Source: Pseudophaeobacter arcticus DSM 23566
Lineage (GTDB): Bacteria > Pseudomonadota > Alphaproteobacteria > Rhodobacterales > Rhodobacteraceae
DNA: 64,000 nt
Assembly: GCF_000473205.1 (NCBI RefSeq)
Contig: NZ_AXBF01000006.1
Span: forward strand, 1-64,000
Reading direction: 5' to 3'
Each line of letters begins with the position of its first letter. Within the stretch, counting starts at the first letter, position 1. Position numbers and translations under genes: made by a program. The notes beneath the pieces were generated by a model. The model did no database searches. It saw only the letters and a program-made list of their open reading frames with translations, and was not told the DNA's origin. Below, in pieces: positions 48,743-57,193 of the stretch.

Positions 48743-49810
48743 ATGACGCCGCAAGCATCTACTTTTAGTGATGATTTCGATGACCCTCTCATCATTACCG
48801 AGGGGGATGAGGAGGCTCACGAAGAAGACCTCTGGTTTCTGCCCGGGCCGCTCGAAGAGGAACCGGATGATCTGCCTCCCGGGCCGCGGGCGGAACCGCC
48901 TGATACCGTAGTCATCGAAGATTGGGCAAAGGCAGAGGGTGCTCATACTGCGCGGCTGGCAAAGGTGGCTGGACGCCTGGGTGCTCTGGATGACCGGTTG
49001 CTGCGCGGCCCGGAGGGCTGGCGGCACAGACTGGCTCTAATAGAGGCGGCGGATCTCAGCTGGTTCGCAGGCGATCGTGTGAGCCCCGATCGGCTGGCGC
49101 TTTGGATATCCATGCGTTTGTCTGGAGTGCAGGATGACTCGGAAGCACTGGCCCGGGCCGGATGGGCCGTGCGACGCCTGACAAGTGGTCCGGAGCCAAT
49201 GGTAGATTTGGCGTCCTTCCTGGATCGGCGTGATCCTGAGAAGTTCGAGGACAATGCCGAGCGCTTTGACGAGCGTGCAGGGAGCTGGCTGGACGTGATG
49301 ACAGCAGCGGTTGACCTCCACCCGATCACGAGCGCTTGCATGGGGTTTCACCTCTGGAGTCTGGCTGGCCTCGGCCAATATGGAGACCGTATTGAGGCCG
49401 CTGTAACTGCTGGTAGGATCGCGGCCAGCGACGGCAATGGAGCCATCTTTGCGCCGCTGGCCATGGGCGGGGCAGGGGGGCTGCGGGCCTCGGGCGTGCC
49501 ACCTGAACGCTTGGCCCGCTGGTTGGACGGGATGAACAGCGCGATACTAACGGCGATGCGGCATTTGGATTTGGTTGAGACTTGGACGGTTCAGGCAGAG
49601 GGCGAACTGGCGAAACTATCAGGCAAGACGCCTCCTGCTTTGCTAACTCTCTTCGCGGAATGGCCTCTGGTGTCCGCGCCGATGGCTGAGACTCAGATCG
49701 GTGCCAGTCGCGCGGCGATGCAACGAAACCTCGCGTGGATGGAAAAGAAAGGCTTGATCCGCGAGGTTACAGGGCAGGGGCGGTTCCGGATGTGGCGGAT
49801 TGCAGCTTAG
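48743..49810 (+). CDS. DUF1612/HTH (RHE_PE00001-type) protein, 355 aa
   Basis: The protein matches the rhizobial plasmid family with a DUF1612 core (VAGRLGALDDRLLRGPEGWRHRLALIEAADLSWFAGD, then PITSACMGFHLWSLAGLG) and a C-terminal winged helix (LLTLFAEWPLVSAPMAETQIGASRAAMQRNLAWMEKKGLIREVTGQGRFRMW). The N-terminal 60 residues are acidic. It is the only plus-strand gene of the module and is divergent from the ParB-like gene, so it is probably a regulator of that operon. The 299-bp gap between them holds both promoters. Confidence 0.82.
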   Translation: MTPQASTFSDDFDDPLIITEGDEEAHEEDLWFLPGPLEEEPDDLPPGPRAEPPDTVVIEDWAKAEGAHTARLAKVAGRLGALDDRLLRGPEGWRHRLALIEAADLSWFAGDRVSPDRLALWISMRLSGVQDDSEALARAGWAVRRLTSGPEPMVDLASFLDRRDPEKFEDNAERFDERAGSWLDVMTAAVDLHPITSACMGFHLWSLAGLGQYGDRIEAAVTAGRIAASDGNGAIFAPLAMGGAGGLRASGVPPERLARWLDGMNSAILTAMRHLDLVETWTVQAEGELAKLSGKTPPALLTLFAEWPLVSAPMAETQIGASRAAMQRNLAWMEKKGLIREVTGQGRFRMWRIAA

Positions 49811-50194
49811 TATCTGCCGGGTGACGGCTCAAAAACGTATAAGCAAGCATATGTTAAGTTGGCTCTTGGCCAAGAGTGCGCATGACTCGGGCGCACCTGG
49901 GACGAATACTTCTCGGGCGAAAGCGGCGCGCCTAAGACCCGCAGCAAGAGTTAAGTCCGCTATCCGCGTCGGACCCGGGGTCATGCCAGCCAAGTTCGCA
50001 GAACGTCAGAAGGCCGCAAGCATGTGGACTAGGCCTTTTTCGATGTTCTTCCACGGCTTCTTGCCCACGGTATGTAAGAACCAACATCTGGTACCGCAGA
50101 TATTTTTCGTAAAGAACTGCATGAAGCGACAACAGATTTTGTGACCCACAGGCCTGGATCAAGGACTTATGGAACTCCCAGTCATATCGGAATC
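49811..50194. other. No gene seen (384 bp)
   Basis: The stretch lies between the DUF1612 gene and the decayed transposase. It has short open frames and no recognised motif. Confidence 0.5.
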
Positions 50195-50613
50195 AGGATC
50201 GGAGCGACCACGCCCTGCGCCAATGGCTGCGGGAACTGGCGAATAAACGTCGCCGGTTCGGATATCGTAGTTAGGGCATCCTTTTGGCCAGAGAGGGTTT
50301 TGAAGTGAACCATTAGAAGCTTTTCCGTCTCTATCGCGAGGAAGGGCTGGCCGTGCGCCGCAGGTGATCACGCAAACGCGCACTGGGTACGCGCAGGCCC
50401 ATCCTAGTGCCGGATCGCGCCAATCAGCGTTGGTCGTTGGACTTCGTGTCCGATGCCTTTGCTAATGGCCAAAGGTTCCGTGTGTTGTGCATCGTGGATG
50501 ACTGCACGCGCGAAGCCTTGGCGGCCACTGTGGTGGATCGCTCACTGTCAGGTGAGCGGATGATCCGCGAACTGGATGACCTGATCGGGAGGCTGGGTCA
50601 GTTGACTTTCTGA
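50195..50613 (+). pseudogene. IS3-family transposase OrfB remnant
   Basis: One frame encodes the IS3 OrfB pattern (LRQWLRELANKRRRFGYR, LFRLYREEGLAVRRR, RKRALGTRRP, then RANQRWSLDFVSDAFANGQRF and IVDDCTREALAATV). It is broken by in-frame stops at 50272-50274 (TAG), 50314-50316 (TAG) and 50365-50367 (TGA). It ends near 50590, shortly after RMIRELDDLI, before the second catalytic Asp. Both ends are lost, so it is an inactive fragment. Confidence 0.88.
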
Positions 50614-50702
50614 CCCACGATCAGATCAAAGCGATGACAACGGCCGACCGTATCGTCAACCTCGGCACTCGTCAGGGGTATGTTACCCCCTGGATCACGA
50701 CG

Positions 50703-51335
50703 TCAGCGGAAAAGCGCCCTTAGGGGTGCCACAGCCTCTTGCCAGCTGTCACGCGCTTCTAGCCGGTCGATCCAACTCGCAACTCCTGGGTACTGGTCCA
50801 GTAAAATCCCCGCTTGATCGCGATACATGAAGGTGGTCGCAAGATAGAAGTCGGCAAGGCTGAGTGCGCCTGCGATCCAGTCCTTGCCGTCGAGTCCGGT
50901 TTCCAGAACGGCAAGGAACTGATCTGTGGCTTTTCGTTCCGCTTCGACCACGGTCGGATCGGGATCGCCCATGCCGAATTTCTCTTTGAGAAACAGCTCA
51001 AAGGACAATTTCTGCATCGCCGGGCCAAGGTGGATCGCTTGCCACCAGGTCCATTGATCGACGAGGGACCGCGCCTTGCGGCCCTCAGGATAGAGGCCCG
51101 CCTCGGGCCGAAGCCCCGCCAGATAGGCACAAATTGCCCGGGATTCCCAAAGCACGAAATTCCCGTCCTCCAAAACGGGCACCTTTGCATTGGGATTGCG
51201 AGCGAGAAATTCCGCCGCGCGGTTGTCCCCGGCCCGGATGTCGACCTGGACGATTTCGAGGTCCACGCCCAGTTCGTGTGCCACCGCCCGCACACGCAGC
51301 GCATTGGGCGAGAAATTCGCGTTGTAGAGTTTCAT
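50703..51335 (-). CDS. Glutathione S-transferase family protein, 210 aa
   Basis: The thioredoxin-like N-terminal domain shows MKLYNANFSPNALRVRAVAHELG with the catalytic Ser/Asn position SPN, then NAKVPVLEDGNFVLWESRAICAYLA. The helical C-terminal domain contains WIAGALSLADFYLATTFMY. It resembles the theta/beta-like bacterial GSTs and differs clearly from the GST at 941-1633. The stop lies close to the IS3 remnant. It begins a detoxification group with the SDR, DUF5519 and dioxygenase genes upstream on the same strand. Confidence 0.9.
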   Translation of the reverse strand: MKLYNANFSPNALRVRAVAHELGVDLEIVQVDIRAGDNRAAEFLARNPNAKVPVLEDGNFVLWESRAICAYLAGLRPEAGLYPEGRKARSLVDQWTWWQAIHLGPAMQKLSFELFLKEKFGMGDPDPTVVEAERKATDQFLAVLETGLDGKDWIAGALSLADFYLATTFMYRDQAGILLDQYPGVASWIDRLEARDSWQEAVAPLRALFR

Positions 51336-51355
51336 GATTTTGTCCGCCTCTATAG

Positions 51356-52252
51356 TTACTGCGGCGCCCGAAGAAGCACCGCCCGGTTTTCGGTCAGGAA
51401 ATCGGTAACCGACTGTCCGGACTTGCCGGTGAGCGTCTTGAGATCGTCGCTGGCCACATCAAGGTAGCCTTCGGCGATTGCCTGGTCGAAAGAGACGAAA
51501 ACACGCGCCATGAACTCGGGCAGGCCATTTGCGATCATCGCCTGCACCATGTCTTCGGCCGGCATCGGAACGTAGGGGATGTCCTTGCCGGCGATGTCCG
51601 ACAAAAGCGCCGCGATATCGGCCTGGCCGGTGGATTCGGGCCCGGTGATGTCCAGGACCTCGCGGTCGGTCGCATTCATCAGCGCGGCAGCGGCGGCGCG
51701 GGCGCAGTCGGCGCGCGTGACGTAACTCGCCCGTCCGTCCCCTGCCGCGGCAAAGAGCTGCCCCATGTCGATCGCCTGCGGTCCGCTCATAAGCAACAGA
51801 TCCGTGTAAAGGTTGTTGCGAAGGATCGTGTAGCTGGCGCCGCTTTGCTCGATCAGCTTCTCGGTATTCTGATGATCCTTGCTGAAAGTGATGGGGCTTT
51901 CGGGTACCGGGCTGGCAAGCGAGGTATAGACGATGTGGGCGATACCCGCCTCGCGTGCGGCGGTGATCGCATTGGAATGAGCCGCGAGCCGTTTGCCCGG
52001 CTCCAGATCCTCGGTGGAGATGATCAGGATCCGCTTGCCGCCCGCGATGGCCGGACCCAGTGTTTCGGGCGCGTTGAAATCGCCTTGGCGAACATCCACC
52101 CCCTTGTCCCTGAACTCGGCGAGTTTGTCGGCGTTGCGCGTGACCGCGATGATCGGACCGGCGCCCGCCTCGATCAGTTGATCGATTACCTGGCGTCCAA
52201 GCTGGCCGGAGGCGCCTGTGACGATAAATGGTCCGTTCTGAAAGCTTGCCAT
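51356..52252 (-). CDS. NmrA-like SDR, probable NAD(P)H-quinone reductase, 298 aa
   Basis: This is an atypical SDR with the Rossmann motif FIVTGASGQLGRQVIDQLIE near the N-terminus, then the family's GDFNAPETLGPAIAGGKRILIIST. The N-K-Y catalytic triad of classical SDRs is not present, as is normal for NmrA/QorB-type proteins. The C-terminal half carries RADCARAAAAALMN and EVLDITGPE. Enzymes of this group reduce quinones. It is 20 bp upstream of the GST gene and in the same operon. Confidence 0.87.
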   Translation of the reverse strand: MASFQNGPFIVTGASGQLGRQVIDQLIEAGAGPIIAVTRNADKLAEFRDKGVDVRQGDFNAPETLGPAIAGGKRILIISTEDLEPGKRLAAHSNAITAAREAGIAHIVYTSLASPVPESPITFSKDHQNTEKLIEQSGASYTILRNNLYTDLLLMSGPQAIDMGQLFAAAGDGRASYVTRADCARAAAAALMNATDREVLDITGPESTGQADIAALLSDIAGKDIPYVPMPAEDMVQAMIANGLPEFMARVFVSFDQAIAEGYLDVASDDLKTLTGKSGQSVTDFLTENRAVLLRAPQ

Positions 52253-52280
52253 GGGCGTATTCCTGTTCTTTGAGAGAGAG

Positions 52281-52778
52281 TCAGCCGTGGATGTGAACCT
52301 GCGCGGGGTTGGCCAGCTTGCCGCGGGCGAAGTCCCAGCTCGTTGTCAGGATTTTGATCATGACGTCGACCTCTGACCCATCGCGCGGCGCAAAGGCCAT
52401 GACGGCATTTGCCGGGATGTGTCCGGCCGACGCCATCGGGTGCGGTTCGCCCCAGCCGTTGGCGATGAGTTCCTCGACCGCCGCCAGAGGCAGCATCATG
52501 TGCGACGAACCGTCATAGGAGGGATGCACATGGGCAAATTCGCGTCCGATCATGAAGGCTTCACGCGGGCCGCAGGCATGCGCCACCGGCAAGACCAGTG
52601 CTTCGGCGCCGGGCACCGAGATGCCCGACCGGCAGCGCTCGACGAAGGGCAGGGCGAAGGCCTTCTCCTTGAACAATGCGTGGATCTCTGCCGAGGAGGT
52701 CTGCGACACCTGCTCATGCGGGGCGCAATCGGTGGTGTCGGGGCGCGGGCCCTGCCGCGGGGGAAGTTCGAAGCTCAT
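52281..52778 (-). CDS. Luciferase-like DUF5519 family protein, 165 aa
   Basis: The protein matches the DUF5519 group, annotated luciferase-domain by similarity, with the pattern EAFMIGREFAHVHPSYDGSSHMMLPLAAVEELIANGWGEPHPMA. The His in AHVHP is conserved. No true luciferase chemistry is implied. It lies 28 bp from the SDR gene and is in the same operon. Confidence 0.75.
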   Translation of the reverse strand: MSFELPPRQGPRPDTTDCAPHEQVSQTSSAEIHALFKEKAFALPFVERCRSGISVPGAEALVLPVAHACGPREAFMIGREFAHVHPSYDGSSHMMLPLAAVEELIANGWGEPHPMASAGHIPANAVMAFAPRDGSEVDVMIKILTTSWDFARGKLANPAQVHIHG

Positions 52779-52786
52779 GGTTGGTC

Positions 52787-53602
52787 CTATCCAAATCTAA
52801 ACGCGCTTTCGACCGCGCCCAACACGTCATCTTCGAGGGTCTTCTCCCCCCGATCCGCAAGCGCGGCCCCGGCCACGACGTGCAACGGGATCAGATGTTC
52901 CTCGCGCGGATTGGCGTCGCGGGCGCCGGGCGCCTGATCCCACTCGGCCAGCATGGCATGGCGCACTGCGGGGTCCTCATGGGTCACCGCACTCGTGAGC
53001 CATCGGTCAAAGTCTCCGCCGTTCACCGGGCGGTCCGGTCCGCCCCTCATCGCCCGCATCATCTTGCCCATGTTGTGATAGGTATTGCCGGATCCGATGA
53101 TCAGCACCCCTTCGTCGCGCAAGGGCGCCAACGCGCGACCGACGGCAAGATGCGCCTCGGGGTCGAGATCGTCGCGCAGGCTCAATTGGACGGTGGGGAT
53201 GTCGGCCTCAGGAAAAGCCACCTTTAGTGGAACGAATACCCCGTGATCGAAGCCACGCACAGCGTCGGCCCCGGTCTGGAACCCCGCGCCTTCCAGAAGT
53301 GCGCGTACGCGGGTCGCCAGCGCGGGCTCGCCCGGCGCGGGCCAGGTCAGCTGATAGGTATGCTGCGGAAATCCCTGATAGTCGAACAGCAGAGGCGGGG
53401 CGGGGTTGGTCTGCAAGGTAAAGACCCGCTCTTCCCAATGGCCCGAGATCACGAGGAGCGCCTTGGGCCTTGCCGGCAGGCTCGCAGGCAAGTCCTCAAG
53501 GAATTTGCGGTGCCGATCCCAGGCGTCAGGCGGGTTCCAGTCCATGAAGAAACAGGGGCCACCCCCATGGGGAACAAACACTGTCGGCTGCTTTTCAGTC
53601 AT
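52787..53602 (-). CDS. DODA-type (class III extradiol) ring-opening dioxygenase, 271 aa
   Basis: The protein belongs to the LigB/DODA family that cleaves catechol-type rings or acts on quinoid substrates. Conserved ligands are visible: His12 in FVPHGGGP, His55 in SGHWEE, the DHGVFVPL segment and C-terminal HLIPLHVVAGAA. The start MTEKQPTV leaves a 65-bp gap to the DoxX gene and avoids an upstream reading with unlike composition. Together with the GST, SDR and DoxX-like genes it suggests a quinone/catechol protection set. Confidence 0.9.
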   Translation of the reverse strand: MTEKQPTVFVPHGGGPCFFMDWNPPDAWDRHRKFLEDLPASLPARPKALLVISGHWEERVFTLQTNPAPPLLFDYQGFPQHTYQLTWPAPGEPALATRVRALLEGAGFQTGADAVRGFDHGVFVPLKVAFPEADIPTVQLSLRDDLDPEAHLAVGRALAPLRDEGVLIIGSGNTYHNMGKMMRAMRGGPDRPVNGGDFDRWLTSAVTHEDPAVRHAMLAEWDQAPGARDANPREEHLIPLHVVAGAALADRGEKTLEDDVLGAVESAFRFG

Positions 53603-53667
53603 GTTGTCGTCCCTTTGTACCCCAAAGTCCGAGGCTATGGGCGGCGCCGTGGCAACTCCGCAGCAGA

Positions 53668-54075
53668 TCAGGTTGGCGCTGCCGGAACTGCCGGTGCATA
53701 GGCCGACTTGACCGCACGCACGCGATTGGCGGTCAGCCACGAGATGATCAGGAATACCCAGGTCGCCAGCGCCGGCGGCCAACCCGGATCGCCTGCGCCC
53801 ACATGCGCCCCGAAGGCGAGCACCAGATGCCAGAACATTGCCGCATAGGCCCAATCTGCCAGCACCGCCGAAGGGCGGCAGAGGATCACAACCGCACCGA
53901 CGATCTTCAAAATTGCGAGTGGCCAGATGATGTATGTGGGATAGCCCAACACCTCGCGATACATGCCCGCGACCATGTCGTGGGATGAGATGTAGAAGGC
54001 CGCCGCACCCAGATAGACCAGCGCCACAAGGCCGGTCGCGATCCAGTAGACATATTTTGCCACGTTGTCACTCAC
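53668..54075 (-). CDS. DoxX-like membrane protein, 135 aa
   Basis: Four hydrophobic segments are visible in AKYVYWIATGLVALVYLGAAAFY, YIIWPLAILKIVGAVVIL, YAAMFWHLVLAFGAH and WVFLIISWLTANR. It matches the DoxX-like family, whose members are often linked to quinone and thiol stress. The start is a GTG at 54073-54075 with GGGAGAGCGG upstream; an ATG 30 codons earlier has no ribosome site. It is divergent from the HxlR gene, which probably regulates this operon. Confidence 0.8.
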   Translation of the reverse strand: MSDNVAKYVYWIATGLVALVYLGAAAFYISSHDMVAGMYREVLGYPTYIIWPLAILKIVGAVVILCRPSAVLADWAYAAMFWHLVLAFGAHVGAGDPGWPPALATWVFLIISWLTANRVRAVKSAYAPAVPAAPT

Positions 54076-54169
54076 TGCCGCTCTCCCGGTTTTCGGCGGG
54101 TTGTTAGGCTGCCGTTTTCCATATAGTATCATTAGGTGCCTTGCTTCATCAGTTAAAGTAGGCACTTAA

Positions 54170-54182
54170 AAGTAACTTACTT
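54170..54182. promoter_or_regulatory. Palindrome in the DoxX/HxlR intergenic region
   Basis: AAGTAA-C-TTACTT is a perfect inverted repeat 25 bp upstream of the HxlR start. A second pair, AGGTGCC/GGCACTT (54134-54167), lies beside it. It is a likely HxlR operator. Confidence 0.5.
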
Positions 54183-54207
54183 TCGTGGACTGCGAGGGCT
54201 ATCCAAA

Positions 54208-54561
54208 ATGAAAAGCGTCCAACCAGCTTCCTGCCCGATGGAGGCGCTGCTGCGTGTCATCACGGGACCTTGGACGATTTATATCCTTTGGGTTCTGTCC
54301 GAACAGGGTCCACAGCGTTTCGGCGCGACCAAACGGCTGGTGCCTGGAATTTCCACCCGGGTCCTGACTGAGAGGCTGAGAATGCTGGAACATGCCGGCG
54401 TGGTCTGGCGCGAGCAGGCCATGACCATCCCGCCCGCTGTCACATACGGGCTGACTGAACGCGGCGCGGAGCTGCGCGGTGTGCTGGACACCCTTGGATC
54501 CATTGCGCGCCGCTGGGAGGCAGAGGGTGCTTTCGACGGGACAGCACGCTCGGCGGAATGA
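54208..54561 (+). CDS. HxlR-family transcriptional regulator, 117 aa
   Basis: HxlR proteins are winged-helix regulators, many of which sense quinones or electrophiles through a single N-terminal cysteine. The family motif is CPMEALLRVITGPWTIYILWVL (Cys9 here), followed by TKRLVPGISTRVLTERLRMLEHAGVV and VTYGLTERG. Position and motif suggest that it represses the divergent DoxX-dioxygenase-DUF5519-SDR-GST operon until oxidised. Confidence 0.9.
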   Translation: MKSVQPASCPMEALLRVITGPWTIYILWVLSEQGPQRFGATKRLVPGISTRVLTERLRMLEHAGVVWREQAMTIPPAVTYGLTERGAELRGVLDTLGSIARRWEAEGAFDGTARSAE

Positions 54562-54731
54562 TAACGTCCGTCCTGTTCGCGGAGTAATCCCGCGCCAGAA
54601 AGCACCGCGAACGGAGCACGGCCCGAAGCTCATGACGGATTGAAAGCCGCGTTGGGTATGCCTGACAGGCGGCACTCACTCCGCACGATCCGCCCAGGTT
54701 TGCGACTTGCCGGCACGTAAAAATCAATCTA

Positions 54732-54753
54732 CTGTACCGACTAGACGGTACAG
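54732..54753. promoter_or_regulatory. TetR-type operator
   Basis: CTGTACCG-N6-CGGTACAG (54732-54739 and 54746-54753) is a perfect inverted repeat, as expected for a TetR dimer. It lies 45 bp upstream of the TetR start at 54799, over the presumed promoter. Confidence 0.75.
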
Positions 54754-54798
54754 TCAAGTTTGAAATCCCGCAATGCTGCACAGGACAGGAAGAACGAG

Positions 54799-55401
54799 AT
54801 GCGCGAGAGAAAAATGGCCGAGGTTTTGTTCGGCGCGCGCGAGGTCTTCTTCCGGTGCGGTTATGAAGGCGCCACCGTCGATGCCATTGCCGCCGAAGGG
54901 AAAGTGTCGAAGGCAACAATGTATTCGTATTACCCGACCAAGGAGCAGCTGTTTCTGAGCGTCGTGGAATCCGAATGCGGTCGGCTTGCGGAAGAGATCC
55001 TCCGACCCTTGTCCGCAGGTCCCGAGCCGCGCGCCCAGTTGGAAAAACTTGCCCTGCGCATGATCGATCTCGTTCTGGACGAAACCTACATCCGCCTTCT
55101 GCGGACGTGTATCGGTGCCACCGAGATGCTTCCCGAGGTCGGGGAGGTGTATTTTCGTGCCGGACCGAAACGGGCACGCGAACTCATCAGTAAAGTTCTG
55201 GAACGCCTTTCCCGGGAAGGCGCGCTTGAGATCGACAACCCCCCGCGTGTTGCGGATCACTTCATACATCTTTGCGTTTCTGGACTGTTGATGCCACGCC
55301 TGCTGGCCGTGCAAAGAACAGTCGAGCGGGACAAGCATGCGGCCGATGCAGTCACTGCATTCCTGCGACTCTACGGGAGCGGACATAGAGTAGAGCTCTG
55401 A
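54799..55401 (+). CDS. TetR/AcrR-family transcriptional regulator, 200 aa
   Basis: The N-terminal HTH reads MAEVLFGAREVFFRCGYEGATVDAIAAEGKVSKATMYSYYPTKEQLFL in outline. The C-terminal ligand domain is of the AcrR type. The start at 54799 has AGGAAG upstream; an in-frame TTG at 54760 would begin 6 bp after the operator and is less likely. It probably represses itself and the downstream TetR-RND operon through the operator at 54732. Confidence 0.9.
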   Translation: MRERKMAEVLFGAREVFFRCGYEGATVDAIAAEGKVSKATMYSYYPTKEQLFLSVVESECGRLAEEILRPLSAGPEPRAQLEKLALRMIDLVLDETYIRLLRTCIGATEMLPEVGEVYFRAGPKRARELISKVLERLSREGALEIDNPPRVADHFIHLCVSGLLMPRLLAVQRTVERDKHAADAVTAFLRLYGSGHRVEL

Positions 55402-55473
55402 ACTGACCTTGCTTTCCGACAACGGGGCAGTGCTCCAAATCTCTCAATAAAATTGCCGAATGGACAGTGAATA

Positions 55474-56025
55474 ATGACCATACAATCCAAAATGCAGGCA
55501 AAGAATGCGTCACCAAGGATCCTCGGCGCTGCGCGGGCAATTGCGCACAGAGAGGGCGCGGGAAAGATTACGATCGACGCCGTCGCGCGTGAGGCCGATC
55601 TCAGTAAAGGCGGGGTCTTATACAATTTTCCGACCAAGAGAGCGCTTCTTGCCGGGCTGCTTGATGAGATGCTCGCAGAACATCGCGAACGCCTGGCATC
55701 AGTCCCGGAAGATCGCAGATCCCGCACCCTGCGTGGGCACCTGGAAGCAATCGTGCAAGCCAGAGCCGTCGATGACGACCTCTCGATGGCGATTCTCGCG
55801 GCTGCCGCGTCAGATCCGCGGCTGCTCGATCCGCTACGGGCTGAACTGACCGGCGACCTTGAGCGTATCCTGTCCGACACACAAGACACTCCGGGTGCTA
55901 TGGTTGTCGTCCTAGCGATCCAGGGACTTCGGTTCCAGAAACTTCTGGGCCTTCCCGACGGTGGCGCGGATCTCAGGGGACGCGTCATCGAGCAATTGAG
56001 GGCCATGATTAATGAACTCGAATAG
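55474..56025 (+). CDS. TetR-family transcriptional regulator, 183 aa
   Basis: The HTH is present as ARAIAHREGAGKITIDAVAREADLSKGGVLYNFPTKRALLAGLL; SKGGVLYNFPTK is the recognition-helix pattern of the YbiH/TetR_C group. The C-terminal domain is short. It overlaps the start of the RND adaptor by 14 bp and is the first gene of the pump operon, so it is the local repressor. An alternative Met is at 55492. Confidence 0.88.
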   Translation: MTIQSKMQAKNASPRILGAARAIAHREGAGKITIDAVAREADLSKGGVLYNFPTKRALLAGLLDEMLAEHRERLASVPEDRRSRTLRGHLEAIVQARAVDDDLSMAILAAAASDPRLLDPLRAELTGDLERILSDTQDTPGAMVVVLAIQGLRFQKLLGLPDGGADLRGRVIEQLRAMINELE

Positions 56026-57160
56026 AGAGACACGAAGTTTGAAGCGGATCGTTTTTGTTATTGCGGTAGCGGCCGTGTCGGCCGTTGCCGTCCCGTTTGT
56101 TTCGCCGTTCCTGACCGATGTGCTGGCCCAGACCGCGACGGACACCCTGGAGGCAGAAGTCGATACAAGGCCTGCAGCGAACGTGGAGCGACCAGTCACG
56201 GTCGAAGTGACCCGTGCGCTCAATCGCGTCGTAAGTCAGTCTCGCACCGTTGCAGGCCGCGTCGAACCTGCTCGAACGGTGGACCTTGCGTTTCAGATAC
56301 CCGGGCAGATCATTCGCCTTGAGGTTGAGCCCGGCGACACGATTCGCGAGGGCGAGGTGATCGCGGAGCTCGACCAAATCGATTTCGAACTCGCCGTCGA
56401 CCGGGCTCAGGCGTCCTACGACCTGGCGAATTCCGAACTTGCGCGCGCCTCGGACCTCGCCGATCGTGACGTGGCGTCCGACGCGCGCCTCGACACGGCC
56501 CGCGCGCAGTTCGTCCAGGCAGAAGTCGCGCTCCGCGAGGCAGAGCGGCGCCTGTCCCAAACGAAAATCGTCGCGCCATTCGACGCGATTGTGGCGCGCA
56601 CCTTCGTTGAAGAATACGTCAACGTCACGTCGGCCGCGCCTGTCGCGCGTCTACAGGATGTCAGCGAGATGCGGCTGGTGATCTCCCTGCCAGAGGAACT
56701 TGCGGCCATTGCCCGGTCGGCACCCGATGCCTTCGAGATCGTTGCAACTTTTCCGGCTGTTCCGGGTTACACCGCGCCTCTGGTGCTTCGCTCGTTTGCG
56801 ACCGATGCCGACCGGACGGCGCAGACCTACGACGTGGAACTTGCGATCACGGGTGATATCGACTCGCGTCTTCTGCCCGGGATGACTGCGGATGTGCGCA
56901 TCGCCATCGCCGCAGAAGCAGATCCCCCGCAATCAGTGATCGTTCCGGTTTCGGCGGTGGATACGACGAGCCGAACCGAACCGTCCATCTGGATCTACGA
57001 AGAAACGTCCGGCCAGGTCACGCGCAGGGCGGTCCGTCTGGGTCTTCCGATCGACAACGAGATTGTCGTTCTGGATGGCCTGAAGGGCAACGAATTGGTT
57101 GTTTCCGGTGGCTGGTGGCGGCTCAGGGACAATCAGACCGTGACAGTTTCGGGGCTCTGA
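56012..57160 (+). CDS. RND efflux pump periplasmic adaptor (membrane fusion protein), 382 aa
   Basis: An N-terminal membrane anchor (RIVFVIAVAAVSAVAVPFVSPF) precedes the MFP architecture. The first half of a lipoyl/barrel-sandwich domain reads GRVEPARTVDLAFQIPGQIIRLEVEPGDTIREGEVIAELDQIDFELAVDRAQ. A helical hairpin spans residues ~130-185 (ASYDLANSELARASDLADRDVASDARLDTARAQFVQAEVALREAERRL), and the second lipoyl half contains VAPFDAIVARTFVEEYVNV. A membrane-proximal domain follows. It is upstream of and co-transcribed with the RND permease; no outer-membrane channel gene is present. Confidence 0.93.
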   Translation: MNSNRETRSLKRIVFVIAVAAVSAVAVPFVSPFLTDVLAQTATDTLEAEVDTRPAANVERPVTVEVTRALNRVVSQSRTVAGRVEPARTVDLAFQIPGQIIRLEVEPGDTIREGEVIAELDQIDFELAVDRAQASYDLANSELARASDLADRDVASDARLDTARAQFVQAEVALREAERRLSQTKIVAPFDAIVARTFVEEYVNVTSAAPVARLQDVSEMRLVISLPEELAAIARSAPDAFEIVATFPAVPGYTAPLVLRSFATDADRTAQTYDVELAITGDIDSRLLPGMTADVRIAIAAEADPPQSVIVPVSAVDTTSRTEPSIWIYEETSGQVTRRAVRLGLPIDNEIVVLDGLKGNELVVSGGWWRLRDNQTVTVSGL

Positions 57161-57193
57161 TCCCGTTCTTTTTGACAGGACAAGAATAGAACC

